Of a DNA stretch of 12,374 nt, positions 7,931-12,374 are shown piece by piece. The DNA comes from Spirochaeta sp. Lineage in GTDB: Bacteria > Spirochaetota > Spirochaetia > DSM-2461. The translations under genes were made by a program, and so were the position numbers. How positions within the stretch are numbered: position 1 is the stretch's first letter; every line of letters begins with the position of its first letter. Where the stretch lies: the NCBI GenBank assembly GCA_030592625.1, contig JAUVIY010000046.1, positions 1 through 12,374 on the forward strand, given 5' to 3'. Below the pieces are notes generated by a model. The model did no database searches. It was not told the origin of the DNA and saw only the letters and a list, made by a program, of their open reading frames with translations.

Positions 7931-7954
7931 GTGATGTGGGTAATTTATTTACCC
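7916..7954. promoter_or_regulatory. Probable antitoxin operator (TTACCC/GGGTAA repeats)
   Basis: GGGTAA (7938-7943) and TTACCC (7949-7954) form a 17-bp palindrome around TTTAT, just upstream of the -35 box on the - strand. A third copy, TTACCC (7916-7921), lies inside the spacer between -35 and -10, in inverted orientation to the first arm of the palindrome. XRE-family antitoxins commonly repress their own operon by binding such palindromes, so this is a likely operator. Binding itself is inferred. Confidence 0.6.
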
Positions 7955-8009
7955 CTCAAGTTCTTACTGCACTGACTCCTCATCAGTGTTCACCGGCCGA
8001 GCCGCTTGA

Positions 8010-8492
8010 GGAACGGCTGATAAACTCATATACCGTGGTCCGTCGGAGGTTCTGGGACTTCTGGAAACCTCCGATACCGATTTCCGTATCTTGGTTATAA
8101 GAGGTCGACCGGCCGATTGGGATATTGTAACCGGAAAACTTCACTCTTCAGCTGTGTCGGTTTTGGAAGTTCTCGATCTGATTATCTTTACCGGCCCCGA
8201 TTCCCCGGCTTACGGATTATCGAGCGGAACCGGAAACTTAAACGCCACCGAACAGGACATTCCCTGGCTCTCTCTGGCCGCTAGGGGAAACGGATTGGCC
8301 CGGATCTTCCTTTCTTTCGAAGACATGCAGGAGATTTATATTCGTCACCTGCTCCGCGGTGATGCCCTGGAGTCCCCGGTGGTGATGGCAATGGGTGATT
8401 CCTACATGGAAGATCTCATCACTTCGGCCCTGGCCGCAGCGAAGGTCAGCAGGGCGTCCGATAGGGGAGAGTCCGATTTCAAGCCAACATAA
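8010..8492 (+). pseudogene. Unrecognised open frame, probably a gene remnant
   Basis: This frame is open after TGA 8007-8009 and ends at TAA 8490-8492, about 160 codons. I do not recognise the family. It has protein-like composition: LETSDTDFRILVIRGRPADW, then VSVLEVLDLIIFTGPDSPAY, then GLARIFLSFEDMQEIYIRHL, and VVMAMGDSYMEDLITSALAA. There is no ATG near the front; the TTG at 8091 would start inside an apparent beta strand, and no ribosome binding site is obvious. The gene therefore seems to have lost its 5' end towards the toxin-antitoxin promoter. The frame continues past the TAA directly into the CxxC segment of the next feature, so that stop may be a nonsense mutation within one longer gene, or the two may be unrelated neighbours. 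The overlapping - strand frame at 8238-8717 looks like a shadow. Confidence 0.4.
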
Positions 8493-9229
8493 TGGTATCC
8501 CTATGGCTGCAGAACTTGCGAGGATTTTCTCTGGAAGGATATCCCGAAGATGGAGAGGTTCAGTGGACGGATTGTATCGATAATCGAACGGGACACCGGG
8601 AGCCGTATTTCTGGCCGGGCTCCTGGATGGTGTGAACCCTTGTGCCTTTTCCGCCATGGTTTTTCTCGTATCGGCCCTGGCGGTGGCAGGCCGGTCAAAG
8701 AAAACCATGCTGGCCATCGGACTGCTTTATGCCTTTGGCATCTTTATAACATACTCACTCGTCGGGGCGGGTCTGCTTGGTGGATTGCGGCGAATCGCCG
8801 TCGATTCGGGAATCAGGGTAATTCTGGAATACGCTTTAGCCGGTTTTCTGCTTCTACTGTCGGCATTGAGCCTGATCGACGGTATAAGACTATACAAAGG
8901 AAGGAGCGATCTGATTCTCAAACTTCCTGAACGGCTGTCCGGCCGAGTGCACAGGATCATCAGGGAAGAAGTCCGGTCAGGTGCGGCTGCAAGCGGTGCT
9001 TTCCTGCTGGGAGCCGTAGTAGCGGGGTCAGGTATACCTGCCCACCATCGCCTGGATGATTGCCCGGGGAGAGGGTTCTTCTCCCTGGTTATGGCTGGTT
9101 GTATATAATACGGCGTTTATCATTCCACTCCTTATTGTCTTTGTTGTATCATATAAAGGGGTATCGGCGGTGAAGTACGTAACGGCCGGGCTTCTGGTCG
9201 TTCTGGCAATCGTCGTTTTCATCGCATAG
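8493..9229 (+). pseudogene. Thioredoxin-like / CcdA-type membrane protein, decayed
   Basis: Remains of a thiol-redox membrane protein of the CcdA/DsbD-membrane-domain type, which passes electrons across the membrane through cysteine pairs. Three pieces survive in three frames. Piece 1 (8493 to about 8598) reads YPYGCRTCEDFL and continues to SIIERDTG, resembling the CxxC start of a thioredoxin-like domain; the rest of that domain is gone. Piece 2 (about 8590-9026) reads VFLAGLLDGVNPCAFSAMVF followed by two to three hydrophobic segments and GAFLLGAVVAG. Piece 3 (9029-9229) reads QVYLPTIAWMIARGEG, then a hydrophobic tail ending FIA and TAG. Relatives have ELACTG just before QVYLP; here GCGGGG joins CAGGTA with one extra base, so about 20 bases are missing. 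This removes the second conserved cysteine and shifts the frame. The gene cannot make the normal protein. Confidence 0.8.
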
Positions 9230-9244
9230 TAATCGAGGGTGATT

Positions 9245-9949
9245 GTGGATTATCGAGGGCAGCAAATTTTCATCATTCACCCTGATCAGGATTTCCGCGA
9301 AGAATTGGTACGATCACTTCGATACAACGAATTCGAAACATTCGGCATTTCCGAAACCGATGCTGATGTGATTTCAAAGTGTCGTGACCCGGTGGTATTC
9401 CTGCATATTTCCGATGATGAAGGCTGGAACTGGCGGGATTTCACAGATCTGATACGCCGGTTTGAAATGCCTCAAAAAATTGTTGCACTGGGAACAGCTT
9501 CTGTAGATTTGCCTGAAGGGTTCGATAATATCATTGAATATTCCAAAAATAATTTTCTGGAGAGCATCCTGTCCTACCTGGGTGAGATTAACGCCCGGGG
9601 GCATCGCCATTATGTCAGATTCGGGAGCCAGAACGCCTCTATCGCCACATTCGAATTTCACAAAGACGCTAGAAGATATGCCGGGGTTATTCACGATATC
9701 AGCATTGCCGCCATGTCCTGCACATTCAAGCCTGAGCCGGAGAATCTCGGCCATATGACGGTTGATGAAATGATTTTGAACATTCCGGACTACCGTACCT
9801 CGCTGAGCGGTCGATTCACCTCAAAGCGTGTCGTTGCGGGACAGATAATTCATGTATTTCAAATCACAGGGAATATTTCCGATCAGATCAGAAATCATAT
9901 TTACGATTTCATCTATTCGTCCCTGGAAACGAAGTTATCCCTCCATTGA
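9245..9949 (+). CDS. PilZ-domain protein with receiver-like N-terminus
   Basis: A 234-aa protein. PilZ domains bind the second messenger cyclic di-GMP and change partner activity. Residues about 5-110 look like a receiver-type alpha/beta fold (QQIFIIHPDQDFREELVRSL, then PQKIVALGT), but I see no clear phosphoacceptor arrangement. The PilZ domain begins with RHYVR (R121 and R125, matching RxxxR). Its second motif is DISIAAMSC (D151, S153), with Ala at position 156 where the consensus (D/N)xSxxG has Gly, so nucleotide binding may be weakened. GTG 9245 is chosen over GTG 9239 because GAGGG (9235-9239) sits 5 bases before it. The gene begins 15 bases after the stop of the decayed redox gene, suggesting it once shared that operon, and lies 41 bases before the next gene. 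Confidence 0.75.
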   Translation: MDYRGQQIFIIHPDQDFREELVRSLRYNEFETFGISETDADVISKCRDPVVFLHISDDEGWNWRDFTDLIRRFEMPQKIVALGTASVDLPEGFDNIIEYSKNNFLESILSYLGEINARGHRHYVRFGSQNASIATFEFHKDARRYAGVIHDISIAAMSCTFKPEPENLGHMTVDEMILNIPDYRTSLSGRFTSKRVVAGQIIHVFQITGNISDQIRNHIYDFIYSSLETKLSLH

Positions 9950-9990
9950 GCGATATATTGGCATAAGTAAAAACTAAAGAGGAGTCGATT

Positions 9991-10521
9991 ATGAGCGGTA
10001 TTTTTGAAAGTCTCGAACCGGCAATACAGGAACACTTGAAGGTTATCAGGGAGACCAGTGGTCTACCTGAAGGGGATACGTCGCTGGAGCTTCTTGCCGA
10101 AGACTGGAGGGAGAAGGAAGGGGCTTTCGACGATCAAGCTCGATCCATGGGTATGGATCAGGCCGAGGAATGCAAGGATTCGAGCCGGGGATTCCTGGCT
10201 TTAACCTATTCCGGATCTCTGGTTGCCGTCGGTCCGGAGAACGGAGACAAGCGAAAGGCCGTTTACGTCAGTATCGACCGCCGTCGTGATGTTCCGGCAC
10301 GGGCGGAATCCGAAGATGCCGTACTCGGCGGTTCAGTCGTCTGCGGACACGAGATTGTATTCGAGAAGGGTCCCGTGAAAAAAAGTTCGGCGATATACCG
10401 TCTGGCACTTCTGCCCTCGGCACTGGCTCTCTCCGATCAGCATGAACGCCTGGATGAGGCTACAGTCGCCCTGACGAAGGAATTCCAGGCCGTGGATGAA
10501 ACAAGGTTTGACGAGAATTGA
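9991..10521 (+). CDS. Hypothetical protein, kinase/phosphatase operon
   Basis: A 176-aa soluble acidic protein I do not recognise. There is no signal peptide or membrane segment. The N-terminus is helical and Glu-rich (IFESLEPAIQEHLKVIRETS), the middle looks like beta strands (SSRGFLALTYSGSLVAVGPE, then RKAVYVSIDRRRDVP), and the C-terminus is helical (LDEATVALTKEFQAVDE). Start ATG 9991 has AGAGGAG upstream at good spacing. Its TGA overlaps the ATG of the phosphatase gene by one base (TGATG), so the two are probably translationally coupled. By position it may be a substrate, regulator or scaffold for the downstream phosphatase and kinase. Confidence 0.75.
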   Translation: MSGIFESLEPAIQEHLKVIRETSGLPEGDTSLELLAEDWREKEGAFDDQARSMGMDQAEECKDSSRGFLALTYSGSLVAVGPENGDKRKAVYVSIDRRRDVPARAESEDAVLGGSVVCGHEIVFEKGPVKKSSAIYRLALLPSALALSDQHERLDEATVALTKEFQAVDETRFDEN

Positions 10522-11555
10522 TGAATTCCGGTAACGGTAATGGTGACGGCGACGGCGACGCGATACGAGAAGTATTCCGGCGCCTGCATGAATCGAAAGT
10601 CCTTCCGGATTCCGGGGATCTCTCCGGGATCCTGGACGCCGTTCTCGATGCCCTCGCCGATGAAAATCCCATTATTCGGCCCCGGGATCGGGCCGGCATG
10701 CCGGGGGGGCTGATTCTTCTCGATCACAACATCACGACCATTCTGGTTCCCGATCTCCATGCGCGTACCGGATACATGAATTCTCTTATCGATATGGATG
10801 TTGCCGGTTCACCGCTCCTGGATGGGTTGGTAGAAGGCTCCCTGCAGGTTCTCTGTGTCGGTGATGGTTTCCACAGTGAAGCTCGGGGAGCCGAGCGCTG
10901 GCGCCGGGCCTGGAAAGAATACAAAGGGGGATTCCGGCGTCATACAGCCATGGACGATGAGATGCGGGAAGGATTAAACCTGATGGCCATGGTGATGATT
11001 CTGAAAACGACTTTCCCTGACCGTTTTCATTTTCTCAAAGGTAACCATGAGAACGTCGCCAATGTAGAAACCGGTGGAAACCGTCCCTTCGGCAAGTACG
11101 CCTGGGAGGGTCAGATGGTAAGGGACTGGTTTATCGAGTTCCTGGGCGGCAACATGCTCGACCGATGGGCCGATTTTGAAAACACACTTCCCATTCTGGC
11201 CGTGGGAAACCGATTTCTTGTCTCCCACGCCGAACCCCGGACATTTTATGAGCGCGAACGGCTGATAGAATACCGGGGTGATGATGAACTCATCTTCGAC
11301 TTCACCTGGACAGGAAACGGAGAAGCGGAACAGGGGAGTGTAGACGCTATGCTTGAACACTACTTCGGTGGTGATTCTGAGAACGCCCTGTACTTCGGTG
11401 GTCACCGCCCCGTCCGTGGTCTCTTCGGCCTCAGGGCGGAAAAGAGATATATTCAGATACACAACCCCGAACGCCACATCGTCGCTGTTCTCGAAAGCGG
11501 CAGAGACCCGGATCCCGATCGGGATATTCGGACGATTGAGGGAGATAAGGCATGA
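10521..11555 (+). CDS. PPP-like metallophosphoesterase (Ser/Thr phosphatase-type)
   Basis: A 344-aa calcineurin-like phosphoesterase. All metal-binding blocks are visible in order: D78-L79-H80 (VPDLHAR), G114-D115 (VGDGFHSE), N175-H176-E177 (LKGNHEN), H236 (VSHAEP) and H295 (GGHRPVRG). In motif II the usual PPP pattern GDxVDRG is altered to GDGFHSE, so it is a divergent member. The N-terminus is low-complexity Asn/Gly/Asp (NSGNGNGDGDGD), encoded by short GGTGAC/GGCGAC repeats. ATG 10521 overlaps the preceding stop by one base; no strong separate ribosome binding site is seen. Its own TGA overlaps the kinase start (ATGA). It most likely removes phosphates added by that kinase, but small-molecule substrates are not excluded. 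Confidence 0.85.
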   Translation: MNSGNGNGDGDGDAIREVFRRLHESKVLPDSGDLSGILDAVLDALADENPIIRPRDRAGMPGGLILLDHNITTILVPDLHARTGYMNSLIDMDVAGSPLLDGLVEGSLQVLCVGDGFHSEARGAERWRRAWKEYKGGFRRHTAMDDEMREGLNLMAMVMILKTTFPDRFHFLKGNHENVANVETGGNRPFGKYAWEGQMVRDWFIEFLGGNMLDRWADFENTLPILAVGNRFLVSHAEPRTFYERERLIEYRGDDELIFDFTWTGNGEAEQGSVDAMLEHYFGGDSENALYFGGHRPVRGLFGLRAEKRYIQIHNPERHIVAVLESGRDPDPDRDIRTIEGDKA

Positions 11556-12374
11556 GCGCATCGAAAAGTACGGGAAAAAAGTCATCTTCAACCAAGAGCG
11601 TCGGGAAGAAGATCGGCAAATACCAGAACGCGGTGCTGCTGGCCAAAGGCGGAATGGGAGCCATATACAAAGCGGATCATCCCACACTGGACCAGCCGAT
11701 TGTTCTGAAAATGCTCACTCTCACAGGTAACGATCAATTCGCCCAGAGATTCCAGCGGGAAGCCACTATCATGATGGGCTTTCAGCATGTGAACATCGTG
11801 AATTACTTCGATCACTTTAAAACCACGAATTCTTACTGCATGGTGATGGAGTTCGTCGATGGTTGTGCGGTTTCCCAACTGTTGGAGAAACACCGCTATC
11901 TGGATGACGACGTCGCCCTTCTCATTCTTCGGGATACGATGCGGGCTCTTGTTTTTGCCCATGAAAAGGGTGTTGTGCATCGGGATATCAAGCCGGCCAA
12001 CATCCTCATTTCCACGAAAGGGGAGATAAAACTCACGGATTTCGGAATCGCCCACAACAAGGCGGTGGATACCGATGGACTGACTAAGGAGGGGATGACC
12101 CTGGGTACTCCCTCTTACATGGCGCCTGAACAGTTTCGGGACGCCGGGAGCGTTGACGGCAGGGCCGATATTTATTCCGCCGGTGTGCTTCTTTACGAAT
12201 GTCTTACCGGCCGCAAGCCCTTTGCCGGATCGTCATTACCTGAGCTGCTGGAACGGATCAGGAAGAGTAAGTACGAAAGGCTCCGGAAAATCAGACCCGA
12301 ATCCTCACCCCTGTCCAGGCGTATCATTAGGCGGGCCATGCGTTCCAAACCTGAATGGCGCTTTCGGGACGCAC
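11552..12374 (+). CDS. Hanks-type Ser/Thr protein kinase, 3' end outside window
   Basis: The first 274 residues of a eukaryotic-type protein kinase; the gene runs off the right edge with no stop. A Lys/Ser-rich start (residues 1-20) precedes the kinase domain. The Gly loop is AKGGMGAIYKA at 31-41, catalytic Lys K53 (IVLKML), helix-C Glu E70 (FQREA), the catalytic loop HRDIKPAN at 143-150, DFG at 163-165 with the DFGIAH extension common in bacteria, and APE at 191-193. All key residues are present, so it should be active. ATG 11552 overlaps the phosphatase TGA by four bases (ATGA), and GGGAG plus AAGG upstream can serve as ribosome binding site. Any C-terminal sensor, repeat or membrane domain is beyond the window. 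Confidence 0.93.
   Translation, partial: MSASKSTGKKSSSTKSVGKKIGKYQNAVLLAKGGMGAIYKADHPTLDQPIVLKMLTLTGNDQFAQRFQREATIMMGFQHVNIVNYFDHFKTTNSYCMVMEFVDGCAVSQLLEKHRYLDDDVALLILRDTMRALVFAHEKGVVHRDIKPANILISTKGEIKLTDFGIAHNKAVDTDGLTKEGMTLGTPSYMAPEQFRDAGSVDGRADIYSAGVLLYECLTGRKPFAGSSLPELLERIRKSKYERLRKIRPESSPLSRRIIRRAMRSKPEWRFRDA

Noticed and set aside
8238..8717. 159-codon - strand frame
   Set aside because: It covers the NPC-motif membrane segment and CxxC segment of the + strand pseudogene; its own product is Arg/Pro-rich without a recognisable domain.
10974..11687. 237-codon - strand frame
   Set aside because: Antisense to the phosphatase metal-binding motifs and the kinase start; no independent support.

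Overview
The window looks like a chromosomal segment of a free-living spirochaete (Spirochaetales/Sediminispirochaeta-like). This is an inference from the style of the PilZ, phosphatase and Ser/Thr kinase genes and their moderate G+C content; there is no rRNA or other firm taxonomic marker. It has three parts: a damaged type I restriction-modification (R-M) locus on the + strand, a zone of gene decay around a toxin-antitoxin pair on the - strand, and an apparently intact + strand signalling operon that runs off the right edge.

Bases 1-6766. An IS1634-like transposase, open at the left edge, abuts the 3' part of an hsdS gene. The hsdS remnant carries an in-frame TAA at a position that is normally Gln, plus a probable small frameshift near its truncated left end. 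Next come an intact AlbA_2/GHKL-type ATP-binding protein with a 12-bp in-frame tandem repeat in its linker, and a full-length hsdR. The hsdM gene and the hsdS 5' end are not in the window; they presumably lie on the far side of the insertion. As it stands the system has an intact motor/nuclease subunit but no intact specificity subunit.

Bases 6767-9244. On the - strand lie a RelE/HigB-type toxin gene and its XRE-family antitoxin gene, with a well-formed sigma-70-type promoter and a TTACCC/GGGTAA palindrome beside it. Downstream of them is a phage Rha-like regulator broken by a one-base frameshift. On the + strand, 8010-8492 is an unrecognised open frame. 8493-9229 is the wreck of a thioredoxin-like/CcdA-type (DsbD-like membrane domain) gene. 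Its parts survive in three reading frames: a CxxC segment, an NPC-containing membrane segment and a C-terminal membrane segment. The conserved Cys-Thr-Gly block before the last part has been lost.

Bases 9245-12374. Four closely packed + strand genes encode a PilZ-domain protein, an unrecognised 176-aa protein, a PPP-like metallophosphoesterase and a Hanks-type Ser/Thr kinase (cut by the window edge). The last three are joined by 1- and 4-base stop/start overlaps, so kinase and phosphatase are probably made together and act as opposing enzymes. I see no CRISPR array, tRNA or rRNA. I do not see a clearly new biological system. The best leads are the broken R-M locus with its embedded ATPase, the decayed redox gene, and the kinase/phosphatase/PilZ operon.
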